Assembly: GCF_018139145.2 (NCBI RefSeq) | Contig: NC_059500.1 | Location: forward strand, 58,183,580-58,247,579 | From: Gymnogyps californianus | Lineage: Eukaryota; Chordata; Aves; Accipitriformes; Cathartidae | DNA: 64,000 bases | Reading direction: 5' to 3' | Shown: piece after piece, positions 12,901 to 22,919 of the stretch | Layout of the letters: the number at the start of each line of letters is the position of its first letter | Position numbering within the stretch: the first letter of the stretch is position 1 | The notes under the pieces: model-generated | Told to the model about the DNA's origin: nothing | Database searches by the model: none | Seen by the model: only the letters and a program-made list of their open reading frames with translations | Made by a program: the position numbers and the translations under genes

Positions 12901-15900
12901 TGCTCAGCTGTAATGTTCAGCACTCTGGAGACAATTGCCAGAGAAGCATGGCAAGCTGTCTTACAGCAAGAGCAATTTGTAGGCCAGAACTGAGCATGCT
13001 TCCCCACCTTGGGTCCTCCATAATCCTGATCACACTAGGTCTGTGTTTTTCAGCATTTAGTCTCCAGATTTCTTTACAAGTATAAATACACTGGGAATGG
13101 TTTTTTTGGATGGTGACTTCACTTACATTTGTTTATAGCTACTATTAGAACACCAGGATGCCATTGCCACTGAGCCAAATGACCTGCTGAACGAACTGCT
13201 GGAAGGGCTGGGACCTGTTCCTGATGTAGAGTCTTTCCTTGGTATGCTGTTCTTCGTCATTATGGTTAACTTCACTCTAGAGACAGAATTAAATGGGGAC
13301 TTGATTTAAATACTCTTGTGTCTCTCATTGTGACAGCTTCTTCATTTACTAATAGAATTCTTTTCTGAACACTTTTTGTAACATCGCTCCTTATAGTTGA
13401 ATCTTCTTCTAACTGCAATATTCACTCAAGATTAATGATGCAATTCAAAATCCAAACATTAATGATGTTTCAAGCTGAACGATCCATTTGTGCTCAAATT
13501 GCAGACAGAAAACAAGTGATTTTTAATAACCTGACCTTGAGATTTGGTAGTGTTGGCTAGAAACTTAGAAAAAGTGCACAGAGAATTCTGAAAACAGCCA
13601 TTTTTTATTTTGAGACTTAATTATCCAAATAAAAATGAAGTTTTAAAATTTATGCAAATTTATAATAAAGTTATAAGGAATAAATGTGACTGATATTTAA
13701 TTTGCCTTAATTGTAGTAAGATGTGAACTGTTTAGAAAGTAGCTAGGATGTCATGGATAATACTAGCTTCCAAGTGAACAGCCTGTTAACATAGCTGCTA
13801 CTCTTCCATTTTTCACTGTAACTGCATGTTAGGACAAAGGATGTTAAATTGTTTGTATTCTTCAAGAAGACGACTTGTGAGTCTCTTGCACATCAGTAGC
13901 TTGAAAAGCAAGAATTGGTGGCATTTCCAAAATATTCTAACTGGGCTTATAAATAGCTGGCTTATGGTTTTGATTGTTCAATGACCAAAAAGAGACTGCT
14001 TCTAAATGGTAGGAATGGGTGTGCTATTTAATAAACTTAATATTTCTGATGATTTACAGTGATTATCTAGGTTCTTGTTTGCTTCATGCATTGAATCACG
14101 GGAAAGTTGGCAAACTTGAAGTAAAAGATGTTTCCTTACAGGGGAAGGAGCTGTTGATCCCAATGACCCCAACAGGGAAAGCGCGCTGAATCAACTTGCA
14201 AAAACAGAGATTTCACTGTCTCTAACAAGCAAATACGAGTTACGAGAAGGAGAAGATCAGGATCTCAAAAGCCTGATGATAAAGTAAGTTTTTCTCAAAA
14301 ATCTATATTCTGGCAATGCTTTTTGGGTTTTGGTGGTTTTTTTTTAAAAAAAAAAAGTTGCTTCCACCCTGCTGCCCTGCCTAAGTGCATTTTTGAGGTG
14401 CTGAGTGCACTCAGTTTTCAAAAGCCAGTTTGTGTTCAGTCCTACTCAAACTTTTCCAAAAGTCAGAGAAACTGTCAATTCTTCCAGAAAGCTTACAGAA
14501 AGATAAACATACTGTCACTTGTATTTTGGAGTCTGACTGGATCATTATCTAACCTAGTAAGTGCTTTTCCATGAAGTTGTAAAAGCATTCTGCTTTAAAA
14601 CACCATAGCCTTGAGAAAGCAGAGATCAAAAGCCGACGAGCCTTGTAAGGGACGGACAGTATCACACTGTCCTCTCTTCCCCCTCAAAGGAAAACACTTC
14701 CCTGACATACTGCCATCAGGCATTTGAACAGGATGTGACTGTCACTTCAGCAGGAATACTGCATGCTTTTATCCAAGGAAAGAAAATTATGTTTATTCTA
14801 TTTGATGAGCAAATTAAGAAATGGCTACTGGGATACCCGGGGACATAGGCTACTTTACAGTCGAAAATATTTTTTTAAAAAGTGCTTAGTATCAAACTAT
14901 TGGCATCTCTCTCTTGAAGTTATTTCAAGCTGTCCAGAATAAGGATTTGCTTATTTAAGATCCTGGTGCTTCCTGAACAAGGGAGAGAATGGGATGCTGC
15001 TCTCCTCTATTACTATGCTTATTTTTACCCCACAAGTGTGAAGGTTAGAACTTCACTTTAAAGGGAAATACAGCATAAGGATTTTACACCTTTGCAAGCA
15101 CTAGGAGTGTAGATACAGGCTGTAATTCAACTCTAATCTATTCGTATTCTTTTTCCAAATCAAAAATCAGTAAACGGAATTTATTAGGTAATATGTGAAG
15201 TTTTACTCCTGACGAAAGTTCTTAGCTATAATGTCTGTAGTAAGTAGTGCAACGTCTATAAGAGCCATAAATGCCTGTTTAAAGTCTGGAAAAAAATCTG
15301 ATTTTAAGTGCAAGGAAACTCTTACTATTTATCCTAAAAGGAAGAGAAGTTTTTCCACTGTAATTGTGCATATTTGTTCTGAATATTAAACAAGAAAACA
15401 CTGAGGTTTTTCTGTAACTTATTATCAAATAAAATTTGAGATCTAAAGTAAAGGGACTGCAATGACAATGTCAAATCAAAACTGTGTTAGTCACTTGGTA
15501 TTCCAGAGACTGTTGCTCTAGAGCTGTTCCCAGGCTGGTTTTGTAATAAGGATATGCCTGCCTCTGTCCCTTTAAAAAAAAAAATAAATAAATAAAATTG
15601 TGCTTCCTGTCCTTTTTTCCCTCTGTGTAGGAGTAAAATGTTACCCCTTAATGGAATCCCTAAAAATATGCAAAATCAAGGCCAAAAGAAATGTCTTTAA
15701 TCCTCTACACTATGTGGAAATATGTTGAAACAATAGCATGAGAATTAACGAAAGAATTTAACTTCTCTATTGCAGAAGTGCTTTCAAGTAGCATTCCTCA
15801 TTTTGAGGAGATTTAGTAAATCATCTAACAGAAGAATAATTAGCAACCTGTGTTAAATTGCAGCAATATCAAAAGTTAAAATACTTACCATTACCTCTTA

Positions 15901-18900
15901 TACAAGACATGCAAATACAGATGCTTAGCTTTCCTACCTTAGCTGCAGAGAAGTCTTTTACTGCAACTGTGAAATGTCAGGCACCTGGCTAAAATTCAAG
16001 TCACAGCTGATTCACTGAATGGTCTTTGTTTCTCTGCAAGTGACATGCCTCTTCTATAGAAATATTGATATATTTGCTTTTTAAATGGCTTTAAGGCTTC
16101 TGTGAGGAACCCTAAGATTTTCTGGTACCCCTGTCTAAAGGACTCTCTGTAAGGTGCCTGCTCTTCATTGTTTGAGTGTACCGGTGGCTGTATGCCAAGT
16201 GGCAGGTGAAGGGGGAGGCATCCAGCCCTAAGTGGGGTGTTTCTGGAAAACAACAGAGCTGAGGCAGGTTTGGTATGTGGGGAGAGGAAGTGGAAATAAG
16301 CCTCGTGTCTTATCGGCCGTATCAGCACCTGTTTCTAAGGCAGTGCACAAAACAATAACGCCATCCCACGTATGTTAATGTAGACTGTGGTGGTGACCAC
16401 CAAAGACTGACAAAAGGTTGTGTCAGGCAGAGAAAGCCAGCAATGTGTTGATGTAGCCCAAGAATCAACTTTAGGAAACCTTTCTGGTTGTGTTTTGGTT
16501 TGTGGAAGAAAAATACATTTAACAGCAGTCCTTCAGAAGCTGTTGAATGTGCTAGAACTCCTCAGTGCGGTTAACACCAGCTCTGGATGAGCAAACTAGT
16601 TTCCAGGAGGTTTAGCAGGTTGCCTCTTAACACGGGAGGAGCAGTGCTTCAGGTCTGCCTGTGCTGTCAGTAATTCCTACCTTGCTGCCCCTTCCATGGA
16701 AGTTTGGATCATACTCAAATACTCAGTGGTTTTGGATAATGTTGCCCATATATGAATAAATCTTTTGTCCCATTTCATTGCATTTTTATGAGAACTTCTA
16801 GTCCTGAAATCATCAACAAAACCCCCAACTTTATGTAGGTAAACTATCATTTTAAACCAAGTCATGAGGTTTTATCACAGAAGCCTTGATCACATTTAGA
16901 CATTTTCCTGGGAAACTTAAGCTGCATCTTCAAGTTTCTGTTAATTTTTAAGAATTACAAGCTATATCTCATTTGTAACAGTGTCCTCTAAATTAAAAGA
17001 ATTCTGTAGCAGGATGTTCTTGGAAGTACTATGGATGAAGAGGCAGCAGGAATGAGAGATTCTTACCAAAAAAAGAACTGGTTTACATATCAGGGTGTAG
17101 CAGCTTCCCCTTTTTAGCAAGGAAATGCTCCTTGTCCGTTGCCACTAGAGAAATATCTGCCCTTAAGTGGTGTGTGTAAATGCACTGCGTCAGATGTAAA
17201 GTTCCTTCAGAAGTTCAGCAGTTCTGAGTGCATCTCCACTTTATTCAGTAAATATGACCCTTAATGGAACCATGCATAGCTCAGGCTTTGCAAAGATTAC
17301 ATTCCTATCTCCTGGTTTGTCATGATCATTATTAAAATCCACATGTGAGTTGTTGCTTCGATTTTTATTATGTTAACAGTATCTGTTTTACTGTTCTAGT
17401 TGGTTAGCTGTTTTCTAAAATAAAAGGGGAAAAGTATGCGTGTATTTCTCTATTCAAACCTGTGTAGAAGCCAGATGTTCAACATTATTAATGGAAGCTC
17501 TGAAACATAAAAAGCTAGGAAACAAACATTACCAAGTATCCATAGTAAAGAGGGAGCTTGCTAGTTTTACTGTTGAAGAAATGAAATGCACAAGTGATCC
17601 AGTGACAACTGTTTTGTAATATCCATATATGCTTTTTAAAAGGACCAAAAGACTTATTGTGGATGTGATACGAACACAGCCAGGGGATACGCTCTTAGAA
17701 ATATTAGAAACACCAGCCACTGTACAACAGGTAAGTGCGATACTGTGCCTGAATAGGGAAGAAAGTATGTATTTTATTATAGCTATTCGAAAGCCTTAAC
17801 AGATCTCTGACAGCTTTCTCCACTCTTTTATAACAATGAAATAATTGTTGCTGGTTTTAGACTATTCAGATCTAGAGCCTACAAAATGTGAGACTTGCAA
17901 ATTTTCTTTTACTGTATAATTGGTAACAGCTTCACAGGAAAAGAAAAATTAAGTCTTGCTGTCAACTAGCACAATTAGAATAATTTTTCTTTACATTTTT
18001 TGTAAACAGTGTGTTTTGTCTCCTATGTTATAATACAATCAAATAGTCTGAGGTGAATCCTTCTGCTAGATTTTTTTTTTTTCTCATGAACTCCAGTATC
18101 TTAACTGAAGTTTCCTGACATCTAGTTTATTTGCTTAAGCAATACAAGCAAACATCTGCCTGGGGAACTACTGCTATCCTTGGTATGGGAACCGAGTGGG
18201 AAGAGCTCCCAGTTGAAGACTTTCCTGTAGATACTAATGCACAAAGCTACATCTCAATGTGTACATTTTAGGTTACCTCATTGTGTGCATACGTAGAGGA
18301 CACCTGTGGGATCTGGAGAGTCTTCCCACAACTAAGTGAAGCCATTGAGTCATCTGGCTGATTTTAGACACGTTTTGATTAACTGAAATACATGTCTAGG
18401 TGTTGTGATTAGTTACTTAAGGTATGTCAAAAGGTATAGTAAATGGAGTATTTTCAAACCATGTGGCAAGAGGATATAAATAAAGCCTGCACCTTGATTC
18501 TTGATAATCTCCTTTGAGAATTCAATGTACTTGAATACTTAACTGTTATCATGTGCTGGAAAATAACTGTTCTGGATCTTTTTTTACCCAGGAATCTGAG
18601 CACTTGAAACTTGTAGAAAAACGTGCCATCTTAGATTCCAGAACTCCAGAGAAAATGAAGCACAGTCAGTCTATTTTTGAAGATGGGCAGCTACCAATAG
18701 AACAAAAGAAAAGGAAAATTCAGAGAAACCTCCGGACATTGGAACAAGCAGGACTAGTGTCTTCAGCAACTAAGTACCAAGAAATTATAAATGAGATCGC
18801 TAAGGTAAATAGAACATGCTTCTCTGTATATTGATGGTTTTTAGGCATCTAGCCTAAATCCCTTCCAGCTAGAGATGTACAATATATATTTTCCAGAGAA

Positions 18901-21900
18901 TGCTACACTAAATCACTGAAGTATTCACGTATGAAAGAAATCATCTTTGTTTGCTGACAAAATAAGTGAAAGACAGCAGTCTCATGCATAACTACCTGAA
19001 CTGAATAACATACAACTGTAGACTTTGTCATCCAGATCTGATATTGATGCTGTTTTAACTTCTCCAGTACAATGTGTTTCAATATAGCTTTTTAAGGAAC
19101 CAGAATTACCCATCAGTGTTTCAATTAACATTTAACGTAGTCTTGGCAAGGTTTACAAAGACTTAAAAAAATCCAAAACATTCTCTGATTGGTATTAACA
19201 GTGATTTGCAGTGGTTGGGCAGGACACAAGGAGAATAGTGGGCCAATGCGGTACCCATCCCGGGGCTGATAAAGCACCAGGCCTGTTGTGTACAAATTGG
19301 CAAATCCTGTTACAAATCCACACCCAACACTGGATGTAAGAATCTTAGTGTACTGGATTATCTTTAATTACTCATGAGTAATATTGGATTACCTTTAACT
19401 ACTCATGAGTAAATTACTCATAGCTCACATGAGTGATTTACATATTATAAATATGCATTTTTTAAAGTTGTAAATATATTTTAATATATAAATGAGTAAA
19501 CTACTCATGTGAACTAAGTCTCTAATATAATTAAGTATGCCATGTTGCACCTACTCTGAAGTGCCATTTTAAAGCCCTGCTTGGTTCAGCTGTCTGCATC
19601 TGCTTCTACTTGAGACAAAACCATTCTACATATGTATTCAGTGCTCCATTCTTTTTTATTGCTTATCTATACGCCCAGATGCTTTGTTTTGAGCCATCAA
19701 GGCAATCTGAAAATTGGGATAAGCCTTAGGACTGGAAATTGCTTTTATTTCACTTTTGACTACCTCAACTCAACCACTACCTTCAACCCAAGCTCTAGTT
19801 TAGCAGTGGCTAGTTCTTAGTAGAAGCCCAAGCTCTCATTTCTTAGGCCTCTCATCAGAAACTAGCTGTGAGAAAGCTTCTGTTTATAGCATGAAGCCGA
19901 TGTCTTCCTTATGACTTATGTGTCTGTCACGCTCTGGAGACCATAGCAGAGTTCAAGCTACCACCACTTATATACATGAGTAGCACTGTGAGTGATGTCT
20001 TCTGTACAGTCATGTAAACTGTAGTACTCACTACTGGCAATGTGTTTGTGAGAGCTAACACGACAGTTCATGCTTTCTCCCAGTAATCAAGTCGGGTTGT
20101 GTAATTACAGATTTGAATGGTAATAAGCTGAGACTTTCTAAAATATCAAATTAATAAACCAATTACATTACTAAATTTATTTAGGATATCCGGAATCAAA
20201 GAAGATACAGACATCATCGAAAAGCTGAATTGGTGAAACTCCAGCAGACTTTGAATGCACTTAACTCCAAGACAGCATTTTATGAAGAACAAATTAATTA
20301 TTACAACACCTATATAAAAACTTGTTTAGACAACTTAACAAGAAAGTGAGTTGAGTCTTCTTGTCTGTTAATATTTCAGTGTGTTTTATCAGGAGGGAGA
20401 GCAGGTGTTAATCTGTAGTTGAAAGTTTTCATTCCAACAGATTGACAATCCACGGATTAAAAATCCATGGGAGTTGTTGCTGTGACCCGAGTCAAAACCT
20501 GGAAAGTGGTCTTGTATTTATTTAAAGCTGCCTTACAGAAAGAGGCCCGAGATGTATACGTGTTTTCAGTATATTTAATTGGTGCTACTTTGCCAATCCA
20601 CTAGCAACCTTTGAAGTCATGCAGCTTTGGGAAGTAATTATTGATTTTCTTCCTTCATTAAAAGGATTGGGTTTTGTCTTTAGAATGGAAAAGGGGGAAA
20701 TAAATGCTTAAAGAATTTTATTTTTCAGGTATGATGCAGTTACTCGAGAGCAAGCCCCCCTACCAATGCCACTGAAGTGTCAAAACGAAAACATTTTACT
20801 GACATTTCCCAACGCATACCTCATTGATCCAAAAATGAAATCTAATGGCCAATCTTATTTAACACCTATGTCACTGTATGCTTACAAATAGCTATTTTAA
20901 AGTGGTGATTGTGGACTCTTTTGGATCAGAGTTGCATTTCACAACAGAGTTTAAACAAGTTGTAAAAAAAGTTGATTTAAAATCATTGCCAAAATGTTTA
21001 GACTATTCACCGTGTGCTAAAAATCCCTCTAATCCGTAGATTTGTTTCAAATGTTAATTCTGCTCATTAATAGGAGCTAGGCAAAGAGTGAAGGAAAGTT
21101 AATATGGCTAGAAGAGTAGTTGAAGTATAAAAGACCTGGTAGATAAATCAAAAGCCATTTTTCTTGTTCTCTTCCCAGAAATTCACGGAGGTCAATTAAA
21201 CTAGATGGAAAAGAGGACGTGAAGGGAAGCAAAAAACTGAAGCAGGCCTCATTAAAGTACACAGCTGCAAGACTGCATGAAAAAGGTGTCATCCTAGAAA
21301 TTGAAGATCTTCAAACCAACCAGTAAGTATGGTCTAAAACAATTCAGAGCATTTTCCAATCAACAGCTTCTTAAGGGGCCTGGCTTTTGTTAAAACAAAT
21401 CTTTGCAATTTCCTGTGCCACACCTCAGAATTTTACATTCAGAAGAATGATAAAGCCTAATCGTCATAAACCATTTTTTCCCCTTGTACCTTGCTATATG
21501 ATTACTTCGGGAAAATATTTGAATGAGCCTATTTTGACATTAGCTTAGACGGAACCAGTACAAGTCCGGCAGCATGCTCACTGCTCATGACTGACTTGTT
21601 GAGCAGCTGTAGTAGTTATTTTTTCATTTATTGACCAATCACTTTCATATAACTGAGTAAACACCTGGTTTTCTGCACTTCCTCATTATGGCAAGGTGAA
21701 TGGATATGGTGGTTTAACATCCTTTTTGTATCTACCCATTTTGAGGCTGCTGTAGTGAAAATCTTCCATCCTCTGCACCCTTCCACCCATCTTCTGCACC
21801 AGGTTGCCATTTTGTTCCAAGTGAGTTTATCAGGCAGAGAAAGCCACACGAGGCAAACTGAAACCAGAGAAGAGGGTGTACGCACCTGCAAGGAGACACT

Positions 21901-22919
21901 GGGCCGCAGCAGAACGAAAATCTGGTTGCCCTGTTCCTATGCTGTGGACCCTTGGTCGTCTTTGCTCCCTGAACTTCCCACAGCCCATTTTTTTTCCAAT
22001 ATAAAAGACTTGAGAGCTCTGTATTCCATGCTGTACGTACACCAGAAAGTCTCCAAGAAAACACTGCAGTAGGGATGGAGTGGTTCATTTGACACCATTC
22101 ACACTGCTTAAGGTCAAAGTTCTTTTGCATTCTGCAGGCTTTTTCCCCAAAACTGTCCCTGGCCTATATAAAACTGCACAGCATATGTAATCAATTATGC
22201 TTCTTTTTGTTTCAAGGTTTAAGAATGTGATGTTCGATATCACACCTGGAGAAGAAGTGGGCGACTTTGAAATCAAAGCAAAATTTTTGGGGGTTGAGAT
22301 GGAAAAAGTGCAGCTCCATTTCCAGGTAGAGTTTGAATTTTGTTACTTTGCTATATAGTCACAGTTGCGTTTCCTTTAAATATGAACTATTTTAGATTTT
22401 TTTTATATGTATTCATGAACTATTCAGTCAGCACAGAGCAGCAGATCATGTGGGGAACAACTATATAACTTCCGTAGGATGCTGGGCACTGAGTTGGGTT
22501 AACGTTTATATTTGGGCAACTGCATGAAACCAAATGCCACATTATCTCAGTGGCAAGCAGCAAATACCAAGAGAAAACAAAAATACACAGAAAACAGTAT
22601 TTCTTCTGGTTTGCTGTTACTGACAGTCTACAATTTGGGATCTAGAGGACATGTAATGTTTTCCACACCTGTCCAATAGTTGCTTGTAATTGTTTAAATT
22701 GTGAAGGACCTGGAGTTTGAGATGGTTATCACATGATGAAAATGACCCAATCTTGTTGCTGTAAGGTATGGATTCAGAGACTAATAATTTTATTTCCGAT
22801 TACAGGATTTGCTTCAGATGCAGTATGAAGGTGTGGCTGTAATGAAAATGTTTGATAAAGCTAAAGTGAATGTGAATTTGCTCATATTCTTGTTGAATAA
22901 GAAGTTCTATGGAAAATGA
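822..22919 (+). CDS. IQGAP2: IQGAP2, C-terminal 879 residues in 19 exons (partial gene)
   Basis: Cytosolic scaffold that binds Cdc42/Rac1, calmodulin and F-actin. The exons are 822-905, 1602-1673, 1837-1906, 2227-2435, 3180-3329, 4110-4273, 4921-5145, 5754-5894, 6232-6316, 7946-8178, 10345-10477, 13139-13241, 14142-14283, 17643-17730, 18592-18804, 20185-20345, 21179-21322, 22217-22325 and 22806-22919. All are GT-AG, and phases chain without a stop to TGA at 22917. Numbering from the first residue in the window: IQ motifs fill about 1-75, the GRD about 196-522, and the RasGAP C-terminal domain about 640-879, ending KKFYGK. The GRD motif YYRYMNPAIVAPD sits where true RasGAPs have the FLR motif; IQGAP GRDs are known to lack a working arginine finger and so bind GTPase without stimulating hydrolysis. 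The size fits the C-terminal part of the roughly 1575-residue human protein. IQGAP2 is preferred over IQGAP1/3 by sequence and by the F2R neighbour. The N-terminal half lies upstream. Confidence 0.97.
1602..1673 (+). CDS. IQGAP2: IQGAP2 exon: IQ motif
   Basis: 72 nt, phase 0 to 0, residues 29-52. It begins IQSWVKMWLAKRAYRKRL, a complete IQ-type basic helix. The acceptor is tttattttcag and the donor gtaagt. Confidence 0.95.
1837..1906 (+). CDS. IQGAP2: IQGAP2 exon: IQ motif
   Basis: 70 nt, phase 0 to 1, residues 53-75 plus the first base of Ile76. It contains VKIQAFLRANKAREDY, another IQ motif. The acceptor is cccttccag and the donor gtaagt. Confidence 0.95.
2227..2435 (+). CDS. IQGAP2: IQGAP2 exon: linker helix before the GRD
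   Basis: 209 nt, phase 1 to 0, residues 76-145. It contains ENPPLTVLRKFAYLLDQSD followed by a charged, probably helical stretch. It is very close to human IQGAP2 as I recall it. Confidence 0.96.
2512..2695 (-). mobile_element. CR1 LINE 3' fragment
   Basis: The plus strand reads like the reverse complement of an avian CR1 3' end (GGCTGGAAGGGACCTCC, then GTTGCCCAGGACCATGTCC). The fragment sits in the IQGAP2 intron after the 2227-2435 exon, opposite to the gene. It is 5'-truncated and slightly degraded. Ends are approximate. Confidence 0.9.
3180..3329 (+). CDS. IQGAP2: IQGAP2 exon: coiled-coil/basic linker before the GRD
   Basis: 150 nt, phase 0 to 0, residues 146-195. It is lysine-rich (SKKLNKKSKSQLEEM...) and ends EAYQHLFYLLQ. 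The acceptor is tgtctgcag and the donor gtaaat. Confidence 0.96.
3330..4109 (+). other. IQGAP2: IQGAP2 intron
   Basis: AT-rich intron between a gtaaat donor and a ttttgtag acceptor. I see no recognisable repeat, RNA gene or extra exon in it. Confidence 0.7.
4110..4273 (+). CDS. IQGAP2: IQGAP2 exon: start of the GRD
   Basis: 164 nt, phase 0 to 2, residues 196-249 (TNPTYLAKLIFQMPQ...). This is the beginning of the RasGAP-related domain. The last codon is split, AA plus C in the next exon, giving Asn250, where I recall lysine in human. Confidence 0.96.
4921..5145 (+). CDS. IQGAP2: IQGAP2 exon: GRD
   Basis: 225 nt, phase 2 to 2, residues 250-324. It contains VSFNRGARGQNTLRQLLAP, a hallmark IQGAP GRD stretch that corresponds to the RasGAP core helices. 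The acceptor is cttcatacag and the donor gtgagt. Confidence 0.97.
5754..5894 (+). CDS. IQGAP2: IQGAP2 exon: GRD
   Basis: 141 nt, phase 2 to 2, residues 325-371 plus part of Pro372. It begins SKLPYDVTTEQAL and is helical GRD sequence. The acceptor is ctttgcag and the donor gtaagt. Confidence 0.96.
6232..6316 (+). CDS. IQGAP2: IQGAP2 exon: GRD
   Basis: 85 nt, phase 2 to 0, residues 372-400 (PYGMRYIAKVLKSSLHEKF...). It matches the conserved GMRYIAK segment of the RasGAP fold. The acceptor tctacatgtag has a weak pyrimidine tract. Confidence 0.95.
6317..7945 (+). other. IQGAP2: IQGAP2 intron
   Basis: 1.6-kb intron. It contains a C-rich patch at about 6653-6676 and a short TA run near 7123. No exon or recognisable transposon was seen. 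Confidence 0.65.
7946..8178 (+). CDS. IQGAP2: IQGAP2 exon: GRD signature motif
   Basis: 233 nt, phase 0 to 2, residues 401-477. It contains YYRYMNPAIVAPDGFDI, the IQGAP version of the RasGAP signature, followed by DQRRNLG and KVLQHAASNKLFEG. The acceptor is cttag and the donor gtacgc. Confidence 0.97.
9185..9475 (-). mobile_element. Ancient CR1/L3-like LINE relic
   Basis: The plus strand resembles the reverse complement of old reptile/bird CR1-like 3' ends: a 'cttcttaaagctttgagatcgtctgcctcaac' type stretch in abbreviated form, a 'gtacttcctttctttt' motif, then 'ctccaaactgaggaatccca'. It is heavily diverged, followed by a C/T-rich run at about 9474-9496. It lies in the intron after the 7946-8178 exon. 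Confidence 0.6.
10345..10477 (+). CDS. IQGAP2: IQGAP2 exon: end of the GRD
   Basis: 133 nt, phase 2 to 0, residues 478-522. It contains CDVPEPEEKFNIDEY and PVIYISIEEI. The acceptor is ctctcttag and the donor gtaagt. Confidence 0.96.
10478..13138 (+). other. IQGAP2: IQGAP2 intron, with a C-rich tract and a 173-codon chance-length ORF
   Basis: 2.7-kb intron. An A/C-rich tract lies at about 11076-11148. An open frame of 173 codons (12564-13085, +) ends just before the next exon but is not continuous with it. I recognise no repeat family or RNA gene here. Confidence 0.6.
13139..13241 (+). CDS. IQGAP2: IQGAP2 exon: linker after the GRD
   Basis: 103 nt, phase 0 to 1, residues 523-556. It begins LLLEHQDAI, contains PNDLLNELLEGLG, and ends ESFLG across the junction. 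The donor is gtatgc. Confidence 0.95.
14142..14283 (+). CDS. IQGAP2: IQGAP2 exon: linker after the GRD
   Basis: 142 nt, phase 1 to 2, residues 557-603 (GEGAVDPNDPNRES..., then TEISLSLTSKY). The acceptor is tttccttacag and the donor gtaagt. Confidence 0.95.
14284..17642 (+). other. IQGAP2: IQGAP2 intron (largest in the window)
   Basis: 3.4-kb AT-rich intron. It contains poly-A runs near 14344 and an A-rich stretch near 15572-15596. No exon, RNA gene or confident transposon was seen. Confidence 0.65.
17643..17730 (+). CDS. IQGAP2: IQGAP2 exon: start of the C-terminal region
   Basis: 88 nt, phase 2 to 0, residues 604-633 (KTKRLIVDVIRTQPGDTL...). The acceptor gctttttaaaag has a short pyrimidine tract. 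The donor is gtaagt. Confidence 0.94.
18592..18804 (+). CDS. IQGAP2: IQGAP2 exon: RasGAP C-terminal domain
   Basis: 213 nt, phase 0 to 0, residues 634-704. It contains DSRTPEKMKHSQS and EQKKRKIQRNLRTLEQAG, hallmarks of the IQGAP C-terminal domain. The acceptor is tttttacccag and the donor gtaaat. Confidence 0.96.
19354..19520. repeat. Direct repeat and palindromes with an ACTCATGAGT core
   Basis: Two diverged copies of a roughly 28-bp unit (about 19354-19381 and 19386-19413) each contain TACTCATGAGTAA. A perfect 16-bp palindrome, ATTACTCATGAGTAAT, lies at 19367-19382. More ACTCAT/ATGAGT copies in both orientations follow up to about 19512, around an AT-rich centre, so the segment could fold into a hairpin. 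It lies in the intron before the 20185 exon. It may be a small inverted-repeat element or simple-sequence drift. Confidence 0.6.
20185..20345 (+). CDS. IQGAP2: IQGAP2 exon: RasGAP C-terminal domain
   Basis: 161 nt, phase 0 to 2, residues 705-757. It contains KLQQTLNALNSKTAFYEEQ and YIKTCLDNLTRK. The donor is gtgagt. The split lysine codon (AA plus one base) can be completed either by the exon at 21179 (A) or by the candidate exon at 20729 (G). Confidence 0.96.
20729..20891 (+). other. IQGAP2: Candidate alternative IQGAP2 exon (cassette or terminal)
   Basis: After a strong acceptor (attttatttttcag, ending 20728), the frame set by the upstream exon stays open for 53 codons to TAG at 20889. It reads K-YDAVTREQAPLPMPLK and so on. 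A possible donor, GTATGC, at 20876 would make a 147-nt exon (49 codons). It starts and ends in phase 2, so it would splice in frame to 21179. I recall no equivalent in human IQGAP2, and no AATAAA follows closely. Its use is inference only. Confidence 0.35.
21179..21322 (+). CDS. IQGAP2: IQGAP2 exon: RasGAP C-terminal domain, basic patch
   Basis: 144 nt, phase 2 to 2, residues 758-805 (KNSRRSIKLDGKEDVKG, then a lysine-rich patch and KYTAARLHEKGVILEIEDL). The acceptor is ttctcttcccag and the donor gtaagt. Confidence 0.96.
22217..22325 (+). CDS. IQGAP2: IQGAP2 exon: C-terminal domain
   Basis: 109 nt, phase 2 to 0, residues 806-842 (QFKNVMFDITPGEEVGDFEI...). It belongs to the C2-like phosphoinositide-binding part described for IQGAPs. 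Confidence 0.96.
22806..22919 (+). CDS. IQGAP2: IQGAP2 last coding exon with stop
   Basis: 114 nt including TGA, residues 843-879 (DLLQMQYEGVAVMKMFD..., NLLIFLLNKKFYGK). The end matches the conserved IQGAP C-terminus, so the gene is intact here. Confidence 0.97.
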   Translation, partial: DLLQMQYEGVAVMKMFDKAKVNVNLLIFLLNKKFYGK

